Shown: one piece after another, positions 23,860 to 31,709 of the stretch
How the letters are laid out: every line of letters starts with the position of its first letter
Numbering within the stretch: the stretch's first letter is position 1
Assembly: GCA_937916395.1 (NCBI GenBank)
Contig: CALFTN010000069.1
Coordinates: forward strand, 1-41,087
Length of the DNA: 41,087 nt
Reading direction: 5' to 3'
From: an uncultured Clostridia bacterium
GTDB lineage: Bacteria; Bacillota; Clostridia; Oscillospirales; Acutalibacteraceae
The notes under the pieces: generated by a model
Seen by the model: the letters and a program-made list of their open reading frames with translations, nothing else
What the model was told of the DNA's origin: nothing
Database searches by the model: none
Position numbers and translations under genes: made by a program

Positions 23860-25038
23860 ATGGAACAGCGATTTAAAATTTTTATAGCGTACCACATAAA
23901 TGAAGAAAATATTGCTACACTTCTTTCAGAATACTTTCAGAATATGGGTATTCCAAAAGATTTCATTTATCTTTGTGGGTTACCTTCAAATGACGGTAAG
24001 GTTATTAATATTGATGAAATAAACACAATGATTAAATGTAGTTGTGTCAATATCCCAATTTTGTCACAAAAGTTTTTAGAGAGTACATTTTGTACTAATG
24101 TTACAGGCGCTTTTGTATTTGATGAAAATGCTTTACTATTGCCTGTTATGTTACCAGAAATCTCACCGAATATGGTCTCTGGGTTTTTGAAAGATGTATA
24201 CAGATTATTCAAGCTTGATGTAAATGAAGACGTTGCATATATTTACGACGCAGTTCAGGGTTCATTGGATATAATTCCACCTTCTCTCACTGTAGCAACA
24301 AACTCAATGAATGCTTTTATAAACAAATACACTGTAACTGTTAACAGAATTACAAAAAAATCATCCCCTACCCTTATATCTTCAAACTCTGCTTTTGAGC
24401 AGTTGGATATTACCACAGACGATGAGATGATTGTTCTTTATTACATACTCGCAAATCAGGTTTTAGAGGTAAGCAAAAAAACTATTGAAGAGTGGCTTAC
24501 TGAAGCTGAAATTTATGATGTAGATGTTGAAAATGCTTTTAAGCTTCTTGCAACTATTGGTTATGCAAGATATCACGAAGGTATTTTAAAAATTGACATT
24601 ATAACTTTTAGACGCTGGTCTAAAATGAGTGAAGAGCTTTTACCAATTTTGACCACCTGTGTCAGTAACCATACAGTTCTTAGTGCTGAAATATTTGAAG
24701 ATATGTGGTACAACGACGAATTAAACACAACACTCAAATTGTTCACAGCTTATTTAATTGATGAAGCAACCCCTGTTTTAACCTGTAGAAATGCAAGTGA
24801 CCCACAAATTCACAACATTATTTCCTGGGAAAATAAAAATGGGTTACCTAATACAGTTTCTAACAATTACCAGAAGTGTTTGCAGGTTTTTGAACAGAAT
24901 AATCTTATTTATGAAAGCGATTGGTCTATTCACGGAAACCCAAGAAAATATAACATCAATAAATCGTTTTATAATTACATTCTTTCTAATGATTTCCCAC
25001 ACAGACATGAGCTTTCTGAATTAAAAATCAGGAATTAA
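23860..25038 (+). CDS. TIR-like domain protein with C-terminal winged-helix-like region; function unknown
   Basis: 392-aa soluble protein from ATG 23860 (GAAAGGA upstream; the earlier ATG at 23836 lacks a ribosome-binding site). Residues 4-105 read like a TIR fold. Strand 'FKIFIAYH' comes first, then helix 'ENIATLLSEYFQNMGI', a BB-loop-like 'CGLPSNDGKVI', 'IKCSCVNIPILSQKFLESTFC', and strand 'LLLPVML'. The Glu expected after the (W/F)Cxx motif of active TIR NADases is Val81 here, so it may be inactive. The C-terminal half has helix-turn-helix-like stretches, such as 'KKTIEEWLTEAEI' and 'NNYQKCLQVFEQNNLIYE' with a following wing. No partner gene of a known defence system adjoins. The TIR call rests on pattern only. 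Confidence 0.6.
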   Translation: MEQRFKIFIAYHINEENIATLLSEYFQNMGIPKDFIYLCGLPSNDGKVINIDEINTMIKCSCVNIPILSQKFLESTFCTNVTGAFVFDENALLLPVMLPEISPNMVSGFLKDVYRLFKLDVNEDVAYIYDAVQGSLDIIPPSLTVATNSMNAFINKYTVTVNRITKKSSPTLISSNSAFEQLDITTDDEMIVLYYILANQVLEVSKKTIEEWLTEAEIYDVDVENAFKLLATIGYARYHEGILKIDIITFRRWSKMSEELLPILTTCVSNHTVLSAEIFEDMWYNDELNTTLKLFTAYLIDEATPVLTCRNASDPQIHNIISWENKNGLPNTVSNNYQKCLQVFEQNNLIYESDWSIHGNPRKYNINKSFYNYILSNDFPHRHELSELKIRN

Positions 25039-25106
25039 AAATTCCGGAAACGCTACGCGTTTCCGGAATTTTTAGTTTTTAGTTTTTAATTCTTAATTTT
25101 TAATTC
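25018..25106. repeat. Period-7 repeat palindrome covering the ends of two convergent genes
   Basis: The left arm (25018-25041) and right arm (25083-25106, inverted) match at 22 of 24 positions. Each is built from 7-bp steps of the AATTAAA/AATCAGG type. The arms encode the last residues of the TIR-like protein (E-L-K-I-R-N) and, on the other strand, of the EEP-family protein (E-L-K-I-K-N). The terminator hairpin lies between them. Confidence 0.8.
25037..25073. terminator. Bidirectional intrinsic terminator
   Basis: A perfect 17-bp stem (AAAAATTCCGGAAACGC and its complement) with loop TAC and A/T runs on both sides lies between the convergent TIR-like and EEP-family genes. The stem begins at the TIR-like gene's stop codon. 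Confidence 0.92.
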
Positions 25107-25997
25107 AAGTACAATCGGACAATGGTCGCTTGTGTAAGTTCCATCACGAAGACCTGAAAGAACGTTGTAACTTTCAACCACAAAGCCTGTTTTTGAAACC
25201 ATAAAATAATCAATTCTTTTAAAGCTTTCAGGGTTACCCCAGTTCTGATATGTGTGAGAAGCAACCGATTTTAATGCAACCTTCTGTGCATCAAGAAAGT
25301 TTTCTGTAACGCTGTTATAAGTTTCAGAGCCTTCTAATGCATTGAAATCTCCCATAATAACAGATGGATAACCACCGAATTCTTCAATTTTTTGTAAAAC
25401 TACCTTTATACCGTTAATTCTTGCTTCATCACTTACATGGCTTAAATGTGTGTTGAACACAACAAAATTTTCATTTGTTGCTTTATCTGTCAATATAGCA
25501 TAGCTACAAACTCTGTTAAACTGTGCACCCCAGGATTTACTCATAACATCTGGCGTTTCTGAAAGCCAGAACGAGCCTTTATCTACAAGAGTATAAAGCT
25601 CTGTATTATAAAAAATAGGACACCCCTCAGAGTTAAATGCCTCATCGCGATAAGTTATTATTGAATCGTAACCCTTAAGACAATCTAAAAGATATGAGTA
25701 ATGCCATTTTGTTGCCTCCTGAAAACCAATAACGCCAGGCTTTTCAGCTTCAATATCTTTTATAACCAAATCTGCTCTGTAGAACCACGCTTTTTTGCCG
25801 AAATCAGTAGGACTTATGCAACGAAGATTGTAGCTCATCATTTTGATTTGCTCTGTATTTTCAATTTTGATATTTGCTTCTTGCTTATTGTTTTTATAAT
25901 GCGGATAATATAAAAATGTGTTACCACCTAAAACAATTGCAACTATCAAAACTAAAGCCAAAATTACACTTGTTATAATAAGAATAATCTTTTTCAT
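25086..25997 (-). CDS. Membrane-anchored endonuclease/exonuclease/phosphatase (EEP) family protein
   Basis: 303-aa protein with one N-terminal membrane helix (about 3-24) and an extracytoplasmic EEP (DNase I-like) domain. Catalytic blocks are in order: 'MSYNLRC' (Asn), 'GFQEA' (Glu, metal), 'FNTHLSH' (His), 'MGDFNA' (Asp and Asn), 'IDYFMV' and 'SDHCPI' (final His). The family covers nucleases, phosphodiesterases and sphingomyelinase-like enzymes; the substrate is not clear, and an exported form points to a surface or extracellular target. The start is taken as ATG 25997, with GGGATGG upstream, rather than the ATG at 26006. It is probably co-transcribed with the ABC exporter genes upstream. 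Confidence 0.88.
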   Translation of the reverse strand: MKKIILIITSVILALVLIVAIVLGGNTFLYYPHYKNNKQEANIKIENTEQIKMMSYNLRCISPTDFGKKAWFYRADLVIKDIEAEKPGVIGFQEATKWHYSYLLDCLKGYDSIITYRDEAFNSEGCPIFYNTELYTLVDKGSFWLSETPDVMSKSWGAQFNRVCSYAILTDKATNENFVVFNTHLSHVSDEARINGIKVVLQKIEEFGGYPSVIMGDFNALEGSETYNSVTENFLDAQKVALKSVASHTYQNWGNPESFKRIDYFMVSKTGFVVESYNVLSGLRDGTYTSDHCPIVLELKIKN

Positions 25998-25999
25998 AA

Positions 26000-26027
26000 A
26001 AACCATCCCTAATTCCTATTTCCTAAT
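26000..26027 (-). repeat. AATTAGG period-7 tract between the ATPase and EEP genes
   Basis: Minus strand reads AATTAGG-AAATAGG-AATTAGG in exact 7-bp steps. The tract contains the ATPase stop codon and runs into the ribosome-binding site of the EEP-family gene. Confidence 0.75.
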
Positions 26028-26769
26028 TCTTCTTTTTCTTCTTGTAAATCGCAACATACTTTTCAATTGCTTCGTGTATTTCGCCATCAAATTTAAGCTT
26101 ACCCTTTTTGAGTACAATACCGCGCTTACAGAATTCTTCTGCAACAGATTTCTGATGAGTAACAAAAAGAAGAGTAACGTTTTCGTTGTTTATAATCTCG
26201 TTAACCTTTTCTTTACACTTATTTTTAAAGTCGGCATCGCCTACGCTGAGCGCTTCGTCAACTATAAGAATTTCTGGTCTAATATTAACATTTATAGCAA
26301 AGCCCAGACGTGATTTCATACCACTTGAATATGTTCTCACAGGTTGGTCTATGTATTCTTCAAGCTCTGAAAACTCAATAATTTCTTCTTCCAAAGCAGA
26401 AATTTCACTATCCTTAAGACCTAAAATATGACCTTTTAAATAGATATTTTCTCTACCTGAAAATTCCTGGTCAAATCCACTTGTAAGCTCTAAAAGCGCA
26501 CTTACTCTGCCCTCTACTTTAATTTCACCTGTTGTAGGGAAGGTAACACCTGTAATCATCTTTAAAATTGTAGATTTACCTGCACCATTCTTACCAAAAA
26601 GTGCAACAGATTCACCACGTTTTACAGTAAAGCTTACATTGTTAACGGCTAACTTTTTTTTATATGGTACTCTTTTAAAAAATATACCGAGAAGTCTTGC
26701 ACGATTGCTTGAATAAAGCTTATATTCTTTTGAAACATTCTGAAAACTAATTACAACGTCGTTATTCAT
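26023..26769 (-). CDS. ABC exporter ATPase, TagH/Wzt-like (cell-surface polymer export)
   Basis: ATP-binding subunit of an ABC-2 exporter for a wall polymer such as teichoic acid or polysaccharide. Walker A is GKNGAGKST, the signature is YSSGM, Walker B is ILIVDEALSVGD, and the switch His is in 'FVTHQ'. It lacks the long C-terminal carbohydrate-binding domain of some Wzt/TagH proteins (248 aa). The ATG at 26769 begins at the usual family start, but its ribosome-binding site is unusual: AAGAAAGG is about 21 nt away, separated by a GCAC-CTTA-GTGC hairpin that could bring it closer. A TTG at 26790 abuts the same AAAGG. The C-terminus ends in poly-Lys plus a codon of an AATTAGG-type repeat. Confidence 0.9.
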   Translation of the reverse strand: MNNDVVISFQNVSKEYKLYSSNRARLLGIFFKRVPYKKKLAVNNVSFTVKRGESVALFGKNGAGKSTILKMITGVTFPTTGEIKVEGRVSALLELTSGFDQEFSGRENIYLKGHILGLKDSEISALEEEIIEFSELEEYIDQPVRTYSSGMKSRLGFAINVNIRPEILIVDEALSVGDADFKNKCKEKVNEIINNENVTLLFVTHQKSVAEEFCKRGIVLKKGKLKFDGEIHEAIEKYVAIYKKKKKN

Positions 26770-26800
26770 ATATACCGCACTAAGGTGCAACCTTTCTTAA

Positions 26801-27622
26801 TTATAAAACATCAGGTATTTCTTTTCTTAATTTTTTATATGCCCAAAGTGAAAGAAATCCTAAAATCAAGTAAAGAGCTAAAATACAGCATAACCCCTCA
26901 ACATCTTCAAAAAACCATTTTTTATAAACAAAACACTTTCTGAAGCCATAGCAGAAATATGTAACCGGATTCACCATAAAGAACACTTTGAAAAACACAC
27001 TTTTTTCTGCCAGTTTATCAACATCCCACAAAACACCAGAAAGCCAGAAAACTGCTGTAACAAAAGATTTTACAAGATTAGAAAAATCTTTACCAATAGC
27101 CGAAACCATTCCTGCAAAAAGGCTCCACGCATTAAAGAATAAAAACATCAAAACCATATAGACTGGTAACTGTAAAAGATAAATTGATGGTGGATACCCA
27201 CAAATCCAGAATATTGCTATTACAACAAGAACAAGAATTGCATTTACAATAAATTTTGAAATATTTGTAAATGTAGGAATTGTCATTATCGGATATTTCA
27301 TTTTTGTAACAAGATAACTGTATTTTCTTATACACTCAGTGCCACCGGTTATAAGCTCGTTCATATAAAACCAAGGAACCATACCAGCTATAAGCCACAA
27401 AATAAAAGGAAAGCCGTCAACATCGCCACCTTTACGAAGACCAACTTCTATGGCAAACCAATAAACAAATATTGAAACCACTGGCTTTACTATCGCCCAG
27501 AACCAGCCGAGAGCTGCACCGTGATATTTCTTTTTTAAATCTGCTATAGAAAGCCTTAAAATCTGAACATAATTATCTTTATGTTCTTTTATATTCAGTT
27601 TTAAAAGATTAATATAACTCAT
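26801..27622 (-). CDS. ABC exporter permease, TagG/Wzm-like
   Basis: Membrane subunit of the polymer exporter, 273 aa with six hydrophobic helices and the ABC-2 pattern. Family features are the amphipathic opening with 'LRLSIADLKKKYHGAALGWFWAIVKPV' around 22-48, 'WLIAGMVPWFY', and 'MVNPVTYFCYGFR' near 223-235. It pairs with the ATPase encoded 31 nt downstream and follows alr by 12 nt. The three genes are probably one operon transcribed from the alr promoter. Confidence 0.92.
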   Translation of the reverse strand: MSYINLLKLNIKEHKDNYVQILRLSIADLKKKYHGAALGWFWAIVKPVVSIFVYWFAIEVGLRKGGDVDGFPFILWLIAGMVPWFYMNELITGGTECIRKYSYLVTKMKYPIMTIPTFTNISKFIVNAILVLVVIAIFWICGYPPSIYLLQLPVYMVLMFLFFNAWSLFAGMVSAIGKDFSNLVKSFVTAVFWLSGVLWDVDKLAEKSVFFKVFFMVNPVTYFCYGFRKCFVYKKWFFEDVEGLCCILALYLILGFLSLWAYKKLRKEIPDVL

Positions 27623-27634
27623 AAATTCAAATCC

Positions 27635-28762
27635 TTATTTATGTTGTATTATTGTCACTCTCTTCTGAAACTGACAAATTATTTCATAATTTATTGTACC
27701 AGTCATTTCGGCTAACTCTTCGGCAGTGATTTCATTCTTATCATCTCTCCCTAAAATTACAACCTCATCACCTACATTAACATTTTCAAGGTCAGTAACA
27801 TCAACCATAAGCTGGTCCATACAAACTCTGCCTATTACATTTGCGAATTCACCATTTATAAGCACTTTCCCCTTATTTGAAAACTGCCTTGAATAACCAT
27901 CAGCATAACCAATACAAATTGTAGCAATTTTTGTTGGTCTTTTTGAAAAGAAGGTGTGACCGTAGCTTACCCCGCTACCCTCAGGCACTTCTTTCACGTG
28001 AATTACATGACTTACAATTTTCATAGCTGGTTTTAAATTAACTGAGCCGTCATTTACGCAATCGTCAGGATAAAGACCATACATAACAAGACCAAGTCTG
28101 ACCATATCGAACTGCTCATCTAAAGTAAGAGAACCAGCACTGTTGCAGATATGCTTTATAGGAATTTTAATTCCTCGGTTCAGAAGTTTTTCGTTAAACT
28201 CTTTAAAAAGTTTTGTTTGCTTTTCAGTAGTTGATTTATCCTCACAATCAGCACAAGCATAATGGCTGAAAATACCTTCAATATAGATATTAGGCAAATC
28301 GTTTATTCTTTTAACAACCTCAACACTTTCATCATTACAGAAAAAGCCTATTCTTGACATACCTGTATCTATTGCGATATGAACTCTTGCAATTTTTTTC
28401 AGCTTTACAGCAGCAGCTGAAAGAGCCACTGCGTCATCGTAATTGAAAATGGTCTGTGTAAGCTCATTTTCAATAAGCGTTTCATATTGATAAGGTGAAG
28501 TGTATGAGAGAACTAAAATTGGTTTAGTAACCCCAGCTTCGCGAAGCTCAACTGCTTCTAAGAGCTCTGCAATACCAAAATAATCCACCATATTCTGAAT
28601 ATAAAGAGCTACACCTTTAGCACCGTGACCATAAGCATCCGCTTTTACAGTTGCAAGAGTAAGCACATCAGGTTTAAGTTTTTTCTTAAGCTCTGTTATA
28701 TTATTTTCAATTGCAGACAAATCCACCGAAGCGTATGTTCTATAATATTTTTGATTTTCCAA
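27635..28762 (-). CDS. alr: Alanine racemase
   Basis: Pyridoxal-phosphate enzyme making D-Ala for peptidoglycan. It is 375 aa, normal length. The PLP Lys is K40 in 'VKADAYGHG' and the second catalytic base, Tyr, is in 'GSGVSYGHTF'. 'CMDQLMVDVT' is also a family block. The start appears to be TTG at 28762: an in-frame TAG lies directly upstream and no other start is near, though the ribosome-binding site is weak (GTGAG). It leads an operon with a wall-polymer exporter. D-Ala also decorates teichoic acids, so the link is plausible, but no dlt genes are here. Confidence 0.96.
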   Translation of the reverse strand: MENQKYYRTYASVDLSAIENNITELKKKLKPDVLTLATVKADAYGHGAKGVALYIQNMVDYFGIAELLEAVELREAGVTKPILVLSYTSPYQYETLIENELTQTIFNYDDAVALSAAAVKLKKIARVHIAIDTGMSRIGFFCNDESVEVVKRINDLPNIYIEGIFSHYACADCEDKSTTEKQTKLFKEFNEKLLNRGIKIPIKHICNSAGSLTLDEQFDMVRLGLVMYGLYPDDCVNDGSVNLKPAMKIVSHVIHVKEVPEGSGVSYGHTFFSKRPTKIATICIGYADGYSRQFSNKGKVLINGEFANVIGRVCMDQLMVDVTDLENVNVGDEVVILGRDDKNEITAEELAEMTGTINYEIICQFQKRVTIIQHK

Positions 28763-28798
28763 CTACTAAACAACTCACAAACAAAATTTTATCAGTTA

Positions 28799-28827
28799 AT
28801 TTTAACATATTTTGCTTTAATAAACAA
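28799..28827 (-). promoter_or_regulatory. Candidate promoter of alr
   Basis: Minus strand: TTGTTT (28827-28822), a 17-bp spacer, TAAAAT (28804-28799). Moderate match to sigma-A; the leader would be about 30 nt. Confidence 0.45.
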
Positions 28828-28866
28828 TAGTTTACATAAATTTAATATTTCTTAAGATTTTATTAC

Positions 28867-28895
28867 TTGTTTAATACTTTTTTATGTGTTATAAT
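28867..28895 (+). promoter_or_regulatory. Promoter of the M23 peptidase gene
   Basis: TTGTTT (28867-28872), a 17-bp spacer, TATAAT (28890-28895). An ATG at 28898 would lie before the expected transcription start, which supports the later start at 28931. Confidence 0.55.
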
Positions 28896-28930
28896 TTATG
28901 TTGAATTATTTTGTAAATCTGGTGAGAATT

Positions 28931-30301
28931 ATGGGTAATCCTATTTACAATTTAATATGTGCATTAGGTTCATTTGTTACAGGGCTTGTAACAGGTGCTG
29001 TCAGGTTTTACAAAAGGTATATTTTATTCAGCCTTAAAAACCTTTCAATCTATTTTATAAATTACAATAAAAAGTCTTTTTCTTCTGCTAAAACATTTTT
29101 TCTAAGAGCACTTGTTTTCATTCTCATTGCTTCTGTAATATCTGGTGCAATATTGTTTATAAACACAAAAAGCACCAAGGTTGAAGCCACTAAGGTTATT
29201 TTAAATGGTGATACAGTTGGCTACATAAAATCAGCAGAAAGTGCTGAAAAAATCCAGAAATCAACTCTAAAAAAGCTTAACACAAAAAAAGATTATGATA
29301 TTGAATTCAAAACTGCAAAAACCGAGCCTTATAACATTATTTCTGACGAAGCGTTGAGCGATTTGCTTGTTCAGAAAATTGCACCAGATTACATAAAGGT
29401 ATGCGAGGTTTACATTGATGACAGATTGATTTGTGCAGTTGAAGAACAATTTACTGCTCACAGTGTTATAAATGAATTGCTTGAAGCAGAAAAAAAGAAA
29501 AACAAAAAAGCTTCGGTTTCATTCGCAGAGGCAATTTCTTATAAATATGCTTATTATAAAAGCAGTGATGAAAACATCTGGGATAAGGAACGTTTAAGCC
29601 TTTCTTTAAAAACCTTTGAGCTTTTAACTCCACAGCATGTTGAATGTGAAACCAAAATTGCTTCTGTTCCTTTTGATACTGTAGATATTGAAACAAACAC
29701 TCTTTTCATTGGTGACTCAAGAATAAGAAGAAAAGGTAAAAAGGGCTCTGAATATGTAATTGACCTTGTTACTTATATTGATAAGAAAAAAGTGCTTTCG
29801 CAAAATCTTACCAGTCTTCAGATAAAAGCTCCTGTTTCACAGGTTATTGAAAAAGGTATGAGGGCTGAGAGCATTTCTATGGGTGGTTACACAGTTACCC
29901 AGACAAGTGGCTATTTCTGCTGGCCTGTTGTAGGTCTTCACACGGTTACCTCGCCTTTCGGTTGGCGTAGTCTTGGTAACCACAGAGGTATTGATATTTC
30001 TGGTGCAAACGCTTCGGGTTCGCTTGTTGTTGCGGGTGCTTCTGGCGTTGTTACAGAAGCTGGCTGGAGCACTGGTGGTTATGGTAATTATGTTATGATT
30101 GACCACGGCAATGGTGTTGAAACACTTTATGCTCACATGCTTGACAATTCGCTTATGGTAAGCGTTGGTGACCATGTAACAAAAGGTTATGCAATAGGCA
30201 GAGTTGGTAACACCGGTTATTCATTTGGTGCTCACCTTCACTTTGAAGTAAGAATTAATGGTACAAGAGTTAACCCTGCATGGTATATAGGATTGGAGTA
30301 A
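28931..30301 (+). CDS. M23-family cell-wall metallopeptidase with G5 domain
   Basis: Membrane-anchored peptidoglycan endopeptidase, 456 aa from ATG 28931 (GGTGAG upstream). A hydrophobic N-terminal part contains the main membrane helix (about 57-78). A non-catalytic extracellular region (about 80-245) and a G5 domain (about 250-315, 'SVPFDTVDIETN' to 'VIEKG') follow. The M23 peptidase domain occupies about 330-456, with the zinc motif His351-x3-Asp355 and the H-x-H pair at 435 and 437 ('HLHFE'), plus 'YAH' at 402. All catalytic residues are present. It is likely a wall-remodelling enzyme, and rlmH follows after 1 nt. Confidence 0.94.
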   Translation: MGNPIYNLICALGSFVTGLVTGAVRFYKRYILFSLKNLSIYFINYNKKSFSSAKTFFLRALVFILIASVISGAILFINTKSTKVEATKVILNGDTVGYIKSAESAEKIQKSTLKKLNTKKDYDIEFKTAKTEPYNIISDEALSDLLVQKIAPDYIKVCEVYIDDRLICAVEEQFTAHSVINELLEAEKKKNKKASVSFAEAISYKYAYYKSSDENIWDKERLSLSLKTFELLTPQHVECETKIASVPFDTVDIETNTLFIGDSRIRRKGKKGSEYVIDLVTYIDKKKVLSQNLTSLQIKAPVSQVIEKGMRAESISMGGYTVTQTSGYFCWPVVGLHTVTSPFGWRSLGNHRGIDISGANASGSLVVAGASGVVTEAGWSTGGYGNYVMIDHGNGVETLYAHMLDNSLMVSVGDHVTKGYAIGRVGNTGYSFGAHLHFEVRINGTRVNPAWYIGLE

Positions 30302-30302
30302 T

Positions 30303-30782
30303 ATGAATATTACAGTAATTTGTTTAGGGAAAATAAAAGAAAAATATTTAACTGATGCCATAAATGAATATTCAAAAAGAATTTCGGCTTACGGCAAATT
30401 AGATATAATTGAATTAAACCCGGTTAAGCTTTCAGAAAACCCTTCTGATAGCGAAATTAAAACTGCACTCGAAAAAGAGGCTATTGAAATTATTAAAAAG
30501 ACCCCTCAGAACGCATATATTATACCTTTATGCGTTGAAGGTGATTTGCTTTCAAGCGAAGAACTAGCTTATAAATTCAGTAAAATCTCTCTTTCAGGAA
30601 AAAGTAATATCGTATTTATTATAGGAAGCTCTTACGGACTCGCCGATATTATTAAAGAACAAGCACATTTAAGACTCTCTTTTTCTAAAATGACTTTCCC
30701 CCATCAGCTTATGAGAGTTATGCTTCTAGAGCAGATTTACAGAGCATTTCAGATTAATAATAATGGAAAGTATCATAAATAG
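30303..30782 (+). CDS. rlmH: 23S rRNA (pseudouridine1915-N3)-methyltransferase RlmH
   Basis: SPOUT methyltransferase acting on helix 69 of 23S rRNA in the assembled ribosome. It is 159 aa, standard length. It opens 'MNITVICLGKIKEKYL' and has the SAM knot 'FIIGSSYGL' (G-S where most have G-G), then 'LSFSKMTFPHQLMRVMLLEQIYRAF' and the conserved C-terminal Y-H-K. The start is 1 nt after the M23 gene stop. Its TAG stop codon is the first piece of a GGTCAGT-type repeat tract. Confidence 0.96.
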   Translation: MNITVICLGKIKEKYLTDAINEYSKRISAYGKLDIIELNPVKLSENPSDSEIKTALEKEAIEIIKKTPQNAYIIPLCVEGDLLSSEELAYKFSKISLSGKSNIVFIIGSSYGLADIIKEQAHLRLSFSKMTFPHQLMRVMLLEQIYRAFQINNNGKYHK

Positions 30783-30966
30783 TGGTCAGTAAGTCAGTGG
30801 TCAGTTGCTAGTATGGCTGGTTGGCTAGTGTGATTAGTATTTCAAACAAAAAGTTATCCTATCATTAAAAGTTGGTTTTAATATCAGCTTAAATGATAGG
30901 ATGTTTTTATATTACAATACTAATCATACTAACAACTGACACACTAACCTACTGACAACTGATATA
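30780..30966. repeat. Palindromic period-7/8 repeat element, copy 1, between convergent genes
   Basis: The left arm (30780-30843) runs in GGTCAGT / AAGTCAGT / TGCTAGT-type steps of 7-8 bp. The right arm (30913-30966) is an imperfect inverted copy. The centre is a terminator hairpin. The arms begin at the rlmH stop and about 5 nt after the stop of the orphan gene on the other strand. Positions 30824-30881 are identical to 31737-31794. Confidence 0.85.
30856..30902. terminator. Bidirectional terminator in repeat copy 1
   Basis: An 11-bp stem (ATCCTATCATT / AATGATAGGAT) with a 25-nt loop and T tracts on both outward sides (GTTTTTAT on plus, AACTTTTTG on minus). It would terminate rlmH and the orphan gene. 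Confidence 0.75.
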
Positions 30967-30970
30967 AGTT

Positions 30971-31633
30971 TTAATTATTATTTGGTGGAGCAGTTGTAGA
31001 AACAGGTGGATGCTCGGGTTCTGTATATACTGTAGAATCAGATACAGAATAAATATCCCACGGAAATAAAGTAGTGTCTGGAGGAAGTGTGGTGATGTCA
31101 GAAGAAAATTTATATGTGCTTTCTAACCAATTATATAAAGCTTCTCTATCTTTAAATTTTTCTTGTAATTCTGAGTTTAAATTATCGTTTGATGCCTTAA
31201 ATTCCGGATGATTGATTCGAATAACACCATTTTTACCGCCAGTTACATAATAAGTGTTTTCTTCATCAGCTTTTGTCAGAAAAAGAAGATACATCGAACT
31301 AGGAAACTCTAAATCTACAGTTTCTAAAAATGGTTCATCTTCCTGAATTATTGTTATCCTTTCTGGAAAAAAATTACGGTCACGTTCAAAATAATATGCA
31401 ACCCACATATCAATGTGATAGTTATTACCAACCTTTTTGGAACGTGCTCTTTCATCGTCAGCAAAAGGACCAAATAAAGAAACACTGACAAAACAATCAG
31501 ATTCTTTAATTAATTTGTCAAATGTTAAATTTACTTTTCCAAGAGATTTTGATGATATTAAAATTGCTATTGAACAAGTAGCTAAAAAGATAAATAATAT
31601 TGAAAAGATAATAATGTTTCTAAATTTTTTCAT
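30971..31633 (-). CDS. Orphan exported/membrane-anchored protein, function unknown
   Basis: I do not recognise this 220-aa protein. It has an N-terminal hydrophobic helix (about 7-28; a Cys at 20 lies inside the helix and does not make a good lipobox). A beta-rich extracytoplasmic domain (about 35-175) includes 'ESDCFVSVSLFGPF' and 'MYLLFLTKADEENTYYVTGG'. A Thr/Pro-rich tail (about 178-220, 'DITTLPPDTT', 'PPVSTTAPP') looks like a wall-spanning or disordered linker. The ribosome-binding site GGAGTGGTGAT precedes ATG 31633. It stands alone, between two copies of a repeat element with terminators. 'LFLTK' and a beta-rich body could fit a secreted sensor or inhibitor, but nothing supports a specific role. 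Confidence 0.7.
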   Translation of the reverse strand: MKKFRNIIIFSILFIFLATCSIAILISSKSLGKVNLTFDKLIKESDCFVSVSLFGPFADDERARSKKVGNNYHIDMWVAYYFERDRNFFPERITIIQEDEPFLETVDLEFPSSMYLLFLTKADEENTYYVTGGKNGVIRINHPEFKASNDNLNSELQEKFKDREALYNWLESTYKFSSDITTLPPDTTLFPWDIYSVSDSTVYTEPEHPPVSTTAPPNNN

Positions 31634-31709
31634 ATCACCACTCCATTTGTTTTTTTAGTTTAAGATATTTGTTTGTTATTTAATATCCCTTAAAAAGCGA
31701 ATTTGGGTG

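Noticed and set aside
23860..25038. Thoeris-type or other named TIR defence system
   Set aside because: No ThsA-like, SMODS or other effector/partner gene adjoins; neighbours are Rnf and housekeeping genes.
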